64,000 nucleotides of DNA from Paenibacillus thalictri (GTDB lineage Bacteria; Bacillota; Bacilli; Paenibacillales; NBRC-103111): contig NZ_SIRE01000011.1 of assembly GCF_004307995.1 (NCBI RefSeq), forward strand, positions 186,001-250,000, read 5' to 3'. This document shows positions 42,959-51,533 of the stretch, in pieces. Made by a program: the position numbers and the translations under genes. Every line of letters begins with the position of its first letter. Position 1 is the first letter of the stretch. The notes below the pieces were generated by a model. That model was given only the letters and a program-made list of their open reading frames with translations, did not search any database and was not told where the DNA came from.

Positions 42959-44002
42959 ATGAACGGTAAGATGAAAGCGGCGGTACTTGTCAATTTGAAA
43001 CAAATCGAAATCCAAGAGATGGACATTCCGGCTCCTGCCGCTGATGAAGCGCTTATTCGTGTCAAAGCCGTCGGTTTATGCGGCTCGGATGTGCACTATT
43101 ACGAGCATGGCAAAATTGGTCCGTATGTGGTGGAAAAACCGATCATTCTCGGACACGAGGCTGCCGGAGAGATCGTAGCGCTGGGGAGCGGAGTACGCCA
43201 TCTGAACGTAGGGCAGCGGGTGACGATCGAACCCGGAGTTACCTGCGGACGCTGCGAGCATTGCAAATCGGGCCGTTATAACTTATGCCCGGAAGTCAGG
43301 TTTTTGGCAACGCCGCCTCATGACGGCGCTTTCTGCGAGTATATCGCGATCCGTGCGGATTTTCTTTATCCGATTCCGGATCATATGTCTTACGAAAGAG
43401 CGGCGCTGATAGAACCTTTCTCCGTCGGATTGCACGCTGTCCGCAGGGGCAAACTGCAGCCCGGAGAAACGGTGGTCATTATGGGCATGGGGCCGATCGG
43501 CATGCTTGCCATCGCAGCGGCCAAAGCGGCGGGCGCGCAGCGGATCATCGGTGTCGACATGGAATCGTTCCGGCTGGAGAAGGCGCTGCTTATGGGCGCT
43601 ACGCATACAGTGAATTTGCGCGACGAAGATGCCGTGCAGGCGATCGAGCGCATCACGGGAGGCCGGAAAGCCGATCTTGCGATCGAAACGGCCGGCAACG
43701 GGAGGGCGGCGCAAAATGCTCTGGCGTCCGTACGCCGCGGCGGGCGGGTCGTGCTGGTCGGGCTGCCTCCGCAGAACGAAACGGCGCTGAGCATTCCTTA
43801 TATTGTCGATAATGAAATAGATATGTACGGCGTGTTCCGGTATCACAATACATATCCGACCGGCGTGGAGCTGCTCTCCGGCGACTCGATCGATCTGGAG
43901 CCGATCATTACCGACTACATGAGTCTGGACGAAACGGCAGCCGCATTTGAGAAAGCGATTCACGAAAAAAACAGTACGCTGAAAATTGTTATCCGGCCGT
44001 AA
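42959..44002 (+). CDS. Zinc-dependent sorbitol/xylitol-type dehydrogenase
   Basis: 347-residue medium-chain dehydrogenase close to GutB. Catalytic zinc ligands are Cys41 (GLCGSDVHYYEHG) and His66-Glu67 (LGHEAAGE). The structural zinc loop TCGRCEHCKSGRYNLCP has four cysteines. The Rossmann motif is GMGPIGM, and VDMESFRL suggests NAD rather than NADP. HYYEHGKIGPYVVEKP is a polyol-dehydrogenase signature. ATG 42959 has GGGAG upstream, and TATAAT at 42912-42917 may be its -10. Sorbitol, xylitol or another polyol is the likely substrate; no sugar transporter lies next to it. Confidence 0.9.
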   Translation: MNGKMKAAVLVNLKQIEIQEMDIPAPAADEALIRVKAVGLCGSDVHYYEHGKIGPYVVEKPIILGHEAAGEIVALGSGVRHLNVGQRVTIEPGVTCGRCEHCKSGRYNLCPEVRFLATPPHDGAFCEYIAIRADFLYPIPDHMSYERAALIEPFSVGLHAVRRGKLQPGETVVIMGMGPIGMLAIAAAKAAGAQRIIGVDMESFRLEKALLMGATHTVNLRDEDAVQAIERITGGRKADLAIETAGNGRAAQNALASVRRGGRVVLVGLPPQNETALSIPYIVDNEIDMYGVFRYHNTYPTGVELLSGDSIDLEPIITDYMSLDETAAAFEKAIHEKNSTLKIVIRP

Positions 44003-44071
44003 ACCGCAATTATTCCATCTATCCACACCGGTTATCTTCTTGCGTTTCGCGATTTTGGCAATTTGCTGCAA

Positions 44072-44100
44072 TCGACAAATGCGGGTGTGCTTGATACAAT
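44072..44100 (+). promoter_or_regulatory. SigA promoter of the Bcr/CflA gene
   Basis: TCGACA (44072-44077), 17-bp spacer, TACAAT (44095-44100), about 80 bases before the chosen start. Confidence 0.55.
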
Positions 44101-44179
44101 AGGAACTTATGATCGGTGATGTACCTGTGGCAGTTGCATCAACCAAATCTACATGATGAATGAAAGAAGGCTGCGAGAT

Positions 44180-45397
44180 ATGCAAATTTCAATTGATAAA
44201 CAAGCTCGTGCAGCCGTGCAGCCGAATCGACTCAGAATGGCGTTTATATTGGGGGCTTTAACCGGATTCGGTCCGCTCACCATTGATATGTACCTGCCGG
44301 CACTGCCGGGATTGACTACCCAATTGCAGACGACTGCGTCGCTAACACAGCTCAGCTTAACGGCTTGCTTGCTGGGGCTCGCCTTGGGCCAAATCGTGGC
44401 CGGACCGATCAGCGATGCCCGCGGCCGAAAAAAACCGCTGATGATTGCGCTTGTCGTTTATATGCTGGCTTCCTTGTTTTGCGCGATGGCTCCGTCCATT
44501 TGGATGCTGGTGATTTTCCGGTTTATTCAAGGTGTTGGCGGAGCCGCCGGGCTGGTTATCTCGCGGGCAATCGTGCGGGATATGTATTCGGGTTCGGAAC
44601 TGACCAAGTTTTTCTCGCTGCTGATGCTGATCAACGGTGTAGCTCCTATCGCGGCGCCGGTGGTGGGCGGTCAATTGATTCAATTTGTCGATTGGCGGGG
44701 CATTTTTCTGGTGCTTATGGGACTTGGCGTCGTCATGCTGCTGGCCGTCCTCGCCGGCATGAACGAAACCCTTCCCGCAAGCAAACGCAGCAAAGGCGAT
44801 TTGAAGCATACTTTGGTCACGTATTTCGGCTTGTTTAAGGACCGGGCTTTTATGGGCTATTCTTGGGCTCAAGGGCTTGTGATGGCGGCGATGTTCGCTT
44901 ATATATCCGGCTCGCCGTTCGTAATCCAGGATATTTACGGCGTTTCTCCGCAAGGCTACAGTCTGGTTTTTGCGGTTAATGCCATCGGCATTATTGCTTC
45001 CGCTCAAGTCACCGGCAGATTAACCGAACGGCTGGGCGAAACGAAGCTGCTGAAAATCGGGCTATGGGCAGCCGCTATATCCGCGCTTGTCCTGCTTGTG
45101 ATGATCCTGTTAGGCGGCCCGCTGCTGTCCGTACTGATCCCGCTGTTTTTTGTCGTATCCAGTGTGGGCGTCGTTTCGACGACTTGCTTTTCGTTAGCGA
45201 TGGAGAAGCAGGCGCATCAAGCCGGCAGCGCGGCTGCGGTGCTTGGACTGATTCCGTTTATTTTCGGTTCCATCGTCGCGCCGTTAGTTGGCATTGGCGG
45301 CAGTCATACGGCAGTGCCGATGGGGATCGTGATCGCTCTGACCGATCTTGGCGCTATCGTTTGTTATTTTGGACTGGTACGGCAAAAGCAGGCCTGA
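44180..45397 (+). CDS. Bcr/CflA family multidrug efflux MFS transporter
   Basis: 405-residue 12-helix drug/H+ antiporter. The Bcr/CflA signature is present: LTGFGPLTIDMYLPALPGL, then GQIVAGPISDARGRKKPL, the helix-5 motif IQGVGGAAGLVISRAIVRD, and APIAAPVVGG. I take ATG 44180, eight bases after AAAGAAGG, over upstream ATGs at 44153 and 44156 that lack a site. A cytoplasmic L,D-transpeptidase-domain gene follows 27 bases later and may share the transcript. Confidence 0.92.
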   Translation: MQISIDKQARAAVQPNRLRMAFILGALTGFGPLTIDMYLPALPGLTTQLQTTASLTQLSLTACLLGLALGQIVAGPISDARGRKKPLMIALVVYMLASLFCAMAPSIWMLVIFRFIQGVGGAAGLVISRAIVRDMYSGSELTKFFSLLMLINGVAPIAAPVVGGQLIQFVDWRGIFLVLMGLGVVMLLAVLAGMNETLPASKRSKGDLKHTLVTYFGLFKDRAFMGYSWAQGLVMAAMFAYISGSPFVIQDIYGVSPQGYSLVFAVNAIGIIASAQVTGRLTERLGETKLLKIGLWAAAISALVLLVMILLGGPLLSVLIPLFFVVSSVGVVSTTCFSLAMEKQAHQAGSAAAVLGLIPFIFGSIVAPLVGIGGSHTAVPMGIVIALTDLGAIVCYFGLVRQKQA

Positions 45398-45424
45398 TTT
45401 TCTTGAGGACAGGAGGGGCCGCGG

Positions 45425-46024
45425 ATGGAAGAGAAGCAACCGGCAAGCACTCAGTTGGTACTTGTGGAGGTACCCGAGGCCCCATCGTTTCACGGTACTT
45501 TGCAAGTGGTGGAGCTTGAGGAAGGGAAATGGCGGCAAACGCTGGCGGCGATACCTGTCGTGATCGGCAGAAGCGGTCTTGCAGCCAGCGGAGACGACAA
45601 AGCGGAAGGTGACGGCAAAACGCCTTCGGGACAATACGCTCTCGGGCCCGCTTTCGGAACCAAACCTCCGCCTGCGGGTATTAAACTGCCGTATCGGTTA
45701 GTAGGAGAAGACGATTATTGGGTCGACGATCCGACATCGGACGATTACAACCGGTGGGTGCATTATACGGGCGATCCTTATACCAGGTGGAAGTCGTTTG
45801 AACTTTTGGCCAATCCGCTGTACCCCCACGCCGTAATTGTCCAATACAACGAGCAGCCTGTCGTTCCGGGCAAAGGAAGCGCAATTTTCATCCATCAATG
45901 GAAAAATGAAAACAGCCCGACGCAAGGATGTGTCGCGATGTCTTACGACAACCTTGTTCGGCTGATCGCCACGCTGGACCCGGCCAAACATCCGAGCATT
46001 CGGATCGTTCAACAGAATAAATAA
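45425..46024 (+). CDS. L,D-transpeptidase family (YkuD) protein without signal peptide
   Basis: 199 residues with a YkuD-type catalytic domain. The active-site motif is HQWKNENSPTQGCVAM, with His157 and nucleophile Cys169. Earlier GDGKTPSGQYALGPAFG is the usual substrate-loop sequence. Enzymes of this type cross-link peptidoglycan or hydrolyse its stem peptides from outside the membrane, but no signal peptide, membrane helix or LysM domain is visible; ATG 45425 follows AGGAGGGG and no plausible upstream extension exists. It could act in the cytosol on recycled peptides or be released another way. Confidence 0.86.
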   Translation: MEEKQPASTQLVLVEVPEAPSFHGTLQVVELEEGKWRQTLAAIPVVIGRSGLAASGDDKAEGDGKTPSGQYALGPAFGTKPPPAGIKLPYRLVGEDDYWVDDPTSDDYNRWVHYTGDPYTRWKSFELLANPLYPHAVIVQYNEQPVVPGKGSAIFIHQWKNENSPTQGCVAMSYDNLVRLIATLDPAKHPSIRIVQQNK

Positions 46025-46025
46025 A

Positions 46026-46066
46026 GAAAACCAGCAGTTTGTTCGCAGACTGCTGGTTTTCTTTTG
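46026..46066 (+). terminator. Terminator after the L,D-transpeptidase gene
   Basis: GAAAACCAGCAGT / ACTGCTGGTTTTC, a long hairpin with a central TTCG-containing loop and a T-rich 3' arm. Confidence 0.88.
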
Positions 46067-46137
46067 GATAGAAATAATTTAACTATACTAAGGAAAAAAT
46101 AAACGGATGGTAGCAGGCGTATTTGTCTGACAGTGAG

Positions 46138-46306
46138 CGCCGGTGTGCCAAGACTTAAGCGAAGCGAATAACACGGCACGCCAAAAGCGCGGGCCGGGGC
46201 ACAGAGACGCTGGTGCGTCATCTCGCCGATTGTAGGGCGTTGGTGTGCCAAGACTTAAGCGAAGCTAATAGCGCGGCACGCAAAAGCGTGGGCCCGGGGC
46301 ACAGAC
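46138..46306. repeat. 100-bp-period tandem duplication
   Basis: Bases 46141-46204 recur at 46241-46304 with about 90% identity, the same offset throughout. Each unit contains GGTGTGCCAAGACTTAAGCGAA and a GC-rich part ending in GGCC(C)GGGGCACAG, and each can fold on itself (GTGCC / GGCAC). No open frame is shared. It lies directly upstream of dispersed-repeat copy B. Confidence 0.8.
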
Positions 46307-46316
46307 GACCTCCTCC

Positions 46317-46985
46317 GAATGGCGGGTCCAGGTTGCAGCGCACATATTGTCAGACTGCGATAAATGGCTGGTATTCAGATCGCGTATTAACCGCATTAGC
46401 GCCATCATATCGAATTAATTGGAGTAAACCGGAAAATGCCTGAACGCAGCAAATGAAGCGATACCGGTACAACTTGATTAAAATTGATCTTTGGCAAGCT
46501 GTCTGTAACGGACATCCTCGTCGCTATGGTTGGTCTTAGGCATGCGAAAGTCATGCTCCAATGCTAACGGACACCGGCGCCTTTATGTGGCAAAAAAAAC
46601 GAGATTATCATTTTTAACGGACAGGTGCGACTTTATTGGCCCAGAAAAGTCGGGGAAACCGTGATAGTAGGCCAAATAAGAGCGCTGGCGTCCGTCCCAT
46701 TGAGCAAACCTCAGATTTGGTTTACATAGCTGCGCACATGTCCGTTAGAGAGGGTGGCTTCTTCAACGTTAGGGTCTGCTCCAAGTGGTGGATGCACAAT
46801 GGTTGAGTGATGCACAACGAATCGACAGCCTCACTCAGTCCGTTAACCATCCGGATGGGTTTTATGTCCAGAACGGGGCACGACGCATAAAAGAAACTTG
46901 ATCACTCCCGTGACGATTCCCGTGACTATACCGGGGTCCATCGGCTTCTGATCTTGACAACATTCGCGCAGCGCCAGGTCCCCTC
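46317..46985. repeat. Dispersed non-coding repeat, copy B
   Basis: Second copy of the element at 12092-12786, same orientation. It keeps the same order of landmarks: GGAGTAAACCGGA, CGGACATCCTCGTCGCTATGG, two plus-oriented TAACGGACA-type units, an AAAGTCG...GATAGTAGGCC block, two inverted units, TATGTCCAGAACGGG and TTGACAACATT. The opening hairpin of copy A is degraded here. The rest of 46067-47027 holds no gene I can support. Confidence 0.75.
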
Positions 46986-47027
46986 ATAGGGGGATTTGAT
47001 GGAATGAAATAAAATTTCTTAAAAACC

Positions 47028-47057
47028 TTTACAAAATGACATAATGTTTAATATAAT
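47028..47057 (+). promoter_or_regulatory. SigA promoter of the peptidoglycan-recycling operon
   Basis: TTTACA (47028-47033), 18-bp spacer, TATAAT (47052-47057), 42 bases before the first start. No clear operator palindrome seen, and no regulator gene is adjacent. Confidence 0.75.
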
Positions 47058-47098
47058 TTGATCAGGCACTTTAAACTACTTATGGGGGGCACCATATC

Positions 47099-48415
47099 AT
47101 GGGGAAAAAAAGTAAATTGTATTTCGGTTCGATGCTTGTTTTGTTAAGCGCTATCGTCAGTGCATGCGGAGGCGGAAGTACGCCGGCTCCAGCCGATAAC
47201 AAGCAAGGCGCAAGCGGCGGCGAAGTGGCTGCTAAGCCAAGCGGCGAGAAGGTTAAGCTGACTATGTACAGCTGGAGACCTGAAGACAAGGACGGTTATG
47301 CTAAACTGATCGACGTATTCCAAAAGGACAACCCGAACATCCAAGTGGAGTTCAAACCGTTAAAATCGACCGAATACAATACGATTCTCAGCAACGCGCT
47401 GCAATCCGGCACGGATGTCGATATTTTGCAGCTTCGTCCTTATGATGGCGCGAAAGCGCTCGCCGACGCGAATTACTTGACGGCGGTCGACAATGTGAAG
47501 GGCATCGAGAACATTCCTGCAAGTTATTTGGATGCCGCTCGCGGCAGCGACAACAAAGTATACGGCATTCCATTCATGCTCAACAACGCAGTTATTTTTT
47601 ACAATAAAAAGGTGTTCCAAGACAACGGTCTTCAAGTTCCCGAAACGTGGGAAGAGTTCTTGAAAGTATGCGAAACGCTGAAGTCGAAAAACATTATTCC
47701 GATCGCGCAATCCGGTAAAGCTTCCTACCTGCTTTCCATGACGCATACGGCAATCGCGCCAACGGCATACGGCGGCAACGATTTTGTGAAGTCGGTTACA
47801 AGCGGCGCTACGAATTTCAAAGATCCGAAGTTTGTCGATTCGATCAACCGTATGAAGCAGCTTGAGCCTTATTTCCCTAAAGATTTTGTAGCGATCGAAG
47901 ACAAAGACGCGCAAGCGCTGTTCTTCACAAGCAAAGCGGCGATGTATATTAACGGCAGCCACCGTCTGGAAACGTTCGAAGCGAACAAGCTGCCGTTCGA
48001 GGTTGACTTTATTCCGGGATTTGCCGCGAAAAAAGGCGATCCGGCTTTGATCACCACATGGGTTGACGGCTCGTATGCGATTGCCAAAAGCTCGAAGCAC
48101 CAAGCGGAAGCCCAGAAGTTCATCGAATATATCGCTTCCAGCAAATTTGCCCAAGCATTCAGCGATGAGTTGTCCCGCGTAAGCCCGGTTAAAGGCGTAA
48201 CGCCAAAGCATCCGCTGCTGAAAAGAATGGCTGAGCTGAGCGAAAAGAACAGCACGCCTTACCTGCTGCTCACGAACTTCAGCCAAGGCACGCCGACCAC
48301 AAAATCGACGTTTGAAGATTCGATGCAAGGCATGTTTGTCGGTCAGCTGACCCCTGAGAAGGTAGCGGAAAATACGCAAACTTCCCTTGAAAAATGGTTT
48401 AAACCGGCAAAATAA
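47099..48415 (+). CDS. ABC transporter substrate-binding lipoprotein
   Basis: 438-residue family-1 (sugar-type) binding protein. The signal peptide ends in the lipobox VSACGGG with Cys23 lipidated, then a Gly/Ala/Pro linker. The body shows LTMYSWRPEDKDGYAKLIDVF, NAVIFYNKKVFQDNGLQVPETWEEF and AAMYINGSH, the hinge and lobe signatures of carbohydrate-binding proteins. It opens an operon with two CUT1-type permeases (50550, 51534) and peptidoglycan-recycling enzymes, so the ligand is probably a cell-wall fragment such as MurNAc, a disaccharide or a muropeptide. That ligand is inference. Confidence 0.88.
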   Translation: MGKKSKLYFGSMLVLLSAIVSACGGGSTPAPADNKQGASGGEVAAKPSGEKVKLTMYSWRPEDKDGYAKLIDVFQKDNPNIQVEFKPLKSTEYNTILSNALQSGTDVDILQLRPYDGAKALADANYLTAVDNVKGIENIPASYLDAARGSDNKVYGIPFMLNNAVIFYNKKVFQDNGLQVPETWEEFLKVCETLKSKNIIPIAQSGKASYLLSMTHTAIAPTAYGGNDFVKSVTSGATNFKDPKFVDSINRMKQLEPYFPKDFVAIEDKDAQALFFTSKAAMYINGSHRLETFEANKLPFEVDFIPGFAAKKGDPALITTWVDGSYAIAKSSKHQAEAQKFIEYIASSKFAQAFSDELSRVSPVKGVTPKHPLLKRMAELSEKNSTPYLLLTNFSQGTPTTKSTFEDSMQGMFVGQLTPEKVAENTQTSLEKWFKPAK

Positions 48416-48438
48416 TGTTGATTAGGGAGGCGGTTGCG

Positions 48439-49536
48439 ATGGAAGTATGCAGCGTGGACGTATTCCGCCAAGCCATCCCTTTAACCAAGCCTTTTAAAAC
48501 GGCACTGCGCACCGTAACCGTAGCCGAATCCGTGGTCGTGCGGATCGGTACGGCGGACGGCCGGGCAGGGTGGGGCGAAGCCCCGCCCACGGTCGTCATC
48601 ACCGGTGACAGCTTGCAAAGCATCGAAGCCGCGATTGTCCATACGTTTGCGCCGCTGCTGCTTGGCAGAAGCGTACATACGTACGAGCGGCTGCTGCAAT
48701 CGGTACATCAGGCGATGGTTGGCTGCACCAGCGCCAAAGCGGCGGTCGACATGGCGCTGTACGATTTGCTTAGCCAAAGCTGCGGATTGCCGCTATACCG
48801 TTTTTTGGGTGGAGATAAGGAAAGCTTGGAAACGGATTTCACGGTTAGCGTGAACGCTCCGGAAGAGATGGGAGAAGACGCCGTTCAATATGTTCGTTCG
48901 GGTTTTCGCACGCTGAAAATCAAGGTCGGGAAAGATTCCATCGGCACCGACATCGAACGTATCCGCCATATTCGCAATCTTGTCGGCAGCGATATCAAGA
49001 TTAGAGTTGACGCTAATCAAGGCTGGCAGCCTAAAGAAGCGATTCGCTCCATCCGGCAGATGGAAGATATGGGATTGGACATCGAGCTTGTGGAGCAGCC
49101 TGTCAAAGCGCCGGATATCGAAGGTTTGAAGATGGTGACCGATCATGTGGATACGCCGGTAATGGCCGATGAAAGCGTATTTAGCCCCGCACAAGCATTT
49201 CATGTCATTAAATGTCGCGCCGCGGATATGATTAATATTAAGCTGATGAAGTCAGGCGGGATTTACAAAGCCCAGCTTATCAATCAGATGGCGGAGGAAT
49301 TTGGCATCGAATGTATGGTTGGTTGTATGATGGAGTCGCGGATCGCCGCGACGGCGGCGGCTCATTTTGCGGCAAGTAAACGAAACGTGACGCGGATCGA
49401 TTTGGATACTCCGCTGATGATGAAGCAAGACCCCGTTATGGGCGGAATCCGCTATGAAGGGCCTGTCATTACGTTCCCGGATCTTCCGGGTCTCGGTATT
49501 ACCGATGTTGCGGGTTTCAATCGGACGGAGGCGTAA
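48439..49536 (+). CDS. ykfB: Dipeptide epimerase (L-Ala-D/L-Glu epimerase type)
   Basis: 365-residue enolase-superfamily enzyme of the YkfB/YcjG group that inverts D-Glu in L-Ala-D-Glu so the peptide can be degraded. Catalytic Lys160 and Lys162 lie in TLKIKVG, metal ligands are Asp191 (VDANQGW), Glu219 (VEQPV) and Asp244 (MADESVF), and the second base is Lys268 (INIKLMKSGG). ATG 48439 follows GGGAGGCGG. It lies 23 bases after the binding-protein gene and four before the NlpC/P60 gene. Its specificity loop is not proved, but the neighbours strongly support a murein dipeptide. Confidence 0.9.
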   Translation: MEVCSVDVFRQAIPLTKPFKTALRTVTVAESVVVRIGTADGRAGWGEAPPTVVITGDSLQSIEAAIVHTFAPLLLGRSVHTYERLLQSVHQAMVGCTSAKAAVDMALYDLLSQSCGLPLYRFLGGDKESLETDFTVSVNAPEEMGEDAVQYVRSGFRTLKIKVGKDSIGTDIERIRHIRNLVGSDIKIRVDANQGWQPKEAIRSIRQMEDMGLDIELVEQPVKAPDIEGLKMVTDHVDTPVMADESVFSPAQAFHVIKCRAADMINIKLMKSGGIYKAQLINQMAEEFGIECMVGCMMESRIAATAAAHFAASKRNVTRIDLDTPLMMKQDPVMGGIRYEGPVITFPDLPGLGITDVAGFNRTEA

Positions 49537-49539
49537 GAG

Positions 49540-50484
49540 ATGAGCGGACAAAAGAAAATGCTAGTCGCTGTTTCTGTAGCGGGTGTGTGGACAACGCCGG
49601 AATCTCCCAGGGCGCTGGATGAGCCGGCGCTGCAAAATCCGGTTCGTTTACCCAAATGGTTAATGTCATTAACTATTACCGACAAGCTGGATTTGTGCGA
49701 TGCCAACCGGCTGCAGACCCAAGTATTGTTTGGCGCAGAGGTAATTGTAACCGGGGAGAGCGGGGATTTCGCGCAAGTGTGCGTTCCCGATCAGAAGACG
49801 GCAAAAAGTCCGCTTGGTTACCCGGGATGGGTGCCAAAACGCCAGCTTGCCGAGCCGCCTTCGAGTTATTTCAGCGAGGGAAGCAGCGCAGCCGAATGGG
49901 TTGAAATCGTTTCTCCGCGGGCTGTTCTCACCTTAGACGGTCAGCCGGAGCTGGAGTTGAGCTTTATGACTCGGCTTCCCTACATCGGCCGGGAAGCGGA
50001 CCGGGTGCAGGTTGCCACGCCGCTTGGTGCAGGAACACTGCCCGCCCAAGACATTCGCTTGGCGTCGTCTTGCCCGTCTGTTGACGCGCAAACGGGAGAA
50101 CGTATCGTTGACGCCGCGCGGCAGTTTGTCGGATTGCCTTACTTATGGAGCGGGATGTCGTCTTATGGTTTCGATTGCTCGGGATTTGCCCATCATATGC
50201 ATAAGTCGCAAGGGATTCTGATTCCACGCGATGTATCCGAGCAGGTGCTGTACGGAGAGGATGTTTCCGAAGACCGGCTTGAACGCGGCGACCTGCTTTT
50301 TTTCGCAAGAGACGAGGGAAAAGGAAAATTTCATCATGTCGGCATTTATATCGGCGACGGCTGCATGATTCATTCTCCGGATTCCCGGGGGGCCGTGGAA
50401 ATCGTGCTGCTGGCGGAACATAAGCTGGCCAAGGAGCACAGCAAGTCGCGGAGATACTGGTCAGGCAAACCGGGAGCAAGCTAA
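49540..50484 (+). CDS. ykfC: NlpC/P60 peptidase, YkfC-like murein peptide hydrolase
   Basis: 314-residue cysteine peptidase. The N-terminal 190 residues hold SH3b-like segments (AEVIVTGESGDFAQVCVPD, GYPGWVPKRQL). The C-terminal NlpC/P60 domain has Cys213 in FDCSGF and His265 in FHHVGIYIGDG. No signal peptide is present, as in Bacillus YkfC, which cleaves gamma-D-Glu-diamino-acid bonds of free murein peptides in the cytosol. It lies four bases after the epimerase gene, GGAGG precedes ATG 49540, and the two enzymes act on successive products. Confidence 0.89.
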   Translation: MSGQKKMLVAVSVAGVWTTPESPRALDEPALQNPVRLPKWLMSLTITDKLDLCDANRLQTQVLFGAEVIVTGESGDFAQVCVPDQKTAKSPLGYPGWVPKRQLAEPPSSYFSEGSSAAEWVEIVSPRAVLTLDGQPELELSFMTRLPYIGREADRVQVATPLGAGTLPAQDIRLASSCPSVDAQTGERIVDAARQFVGLPYLWSGMSSYGFDCSGFAHHMHKSQGILIPRDVSEQVLYGEDVSEDRLERGDLLFFARDEGKGKFHHVGIYIGDGCMIHSPDSRGAVEIVLLAEHKLAKEHSKSRRYWSGKPGAS

Positions 50485-50549
50485 TCTTCTTAATAAGATA
50501 AAGAGGTGTTCAGAGCCATGTTTTGAACGCTTTCTTAAAGGAGCAACTT

Positions 50550-51485
50550 ATGAATGGGACCAAACCGGCCGTAATTAAAAAGAAGAACTATACGAAGCAT
50601 CTGGTGCATCTGTTCCTGCTTCCTTCTCTTATTTTTTATGTAGGCTTTATGATATTCCCGATATTTCAAGCGCTGCTCAACAGCTTGTATTCGTGGAAGG
50701 GACTCACGAGAGATCATTTTATCGGACTGCAAAACTTTATCCGTTTGTTCACCGAGTCGCCGTTTAAAGAAATGTTTACGCGGGCGCTTGGGCACAACGT
50801 AATCTTTTTCGTCGGGATGATTGTGTGCGAGCTGGCCGTCGCATTTTTATTGGCCATGCTGATCAACAGCAAGATTAAAGGAAAAGAGTTTTTCAAAACC
50901 GTCTTTTTTATTCCTAAACTGCTTTCGGTCATCGTTGTCGGTTTTTTGTTCAGCTTGATTTTGAACCCGACGTACGGCGCTTTGAACACATTTCTAGGTT
51001 TTATCGGGCTGGAATCGCTTGCTAAGCCATGGCTTGGCGACCCGAAAACCGCTTTGTATACGATCATCGTTGTCAACAGCTGGTACGGATTCGGATTTGC
51101 CGTACTGATCTTCCTTGTCGGCCTTCAGGCCATTTCCGCAGAAGTATACGAGGCTGCCCGAATCGACGGCGCTTCGGGGCTGAAGATGGTAACCAGGATT
51201 ACGATCCCTCTGGCGATGCCGTCCATCATGATTATGACGATTTTAACGTTTATCAGCTCGTTTGAAACGTTTGAACTCATATATGCGATGCAAGGTTCAT
51301 CCGGCGGACCGTATTTCTCGACGGATGTGTTAGGTCTTTATTTTTACCGGTTGGCATTTGGCTCCGTCAGCGGCGGCGACTCGATCGGCATCGGTTCTGC
51401 GCTTGCAGTCGTTCTGCTTGTCATTATTTCCGCGGCGACCGCCATCTCGATGTTCTTCTTCCAGCGCAAGCAGATCGAACATTAA
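50550..51485 (+). CDS. ABC sugar transporter permease (MalF-like)
   Basis: 311-residue permease with six predicted membrane helices. The cytoplasmic EAA loop reads VYEAARIDGASGLKMVTRITIPLAMPS, the docking site for the ATPase. The N-terminal helix HLFLLPSLIFYVGFMIFPI is typical of CUT1 MalF-type proteins. ATG 50550 follows AAAGGAG. It pairs with the MalG-like permease at 51534. No ATPase gene is in the operon, so a shared MsmX-type ATPase elsewhere is expected. Confidence 0.92.
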   Translation: MNGTKPAVIKKKNYTKHLVHLFLLPSLIFYVGFMIFPIFQALLNSLYSWKGLTRDHFIGLQNFIRLFTESPFKEMFTRALGHNVIFFVGMIVCELAVAFLLAMLINSKIKGKEFFKTVFFIPKLLSVIVVGFLFSLILNPTYGALNTFLGFIGLESLAKPWLGDPKTALYTIIVVNSWYGFGFAVLIFLVGLQAISAEVYEAARIDGASGLKMVTRITIPLAMPSIMIMTILTFISSFETFELIYAMQGSSGGPYFSTDVLGLYFYRLAFGSVSGGDSIGIGSALAVVLLVIISAATAISMFFFQRKQIEH

Positions 51486-51533
51486 GGCTAGAGATGCCTC
51501 TTACGACGCAAATAATATGAATGGAGGTCATCC

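Noticed and set aside
46138-46306. CRISPR-like reading of the tandem repeats
   Set aside because: Only two 70-base units at a 100-bp period, far too long and too few for a CRISPR array, and no cas genes are present.
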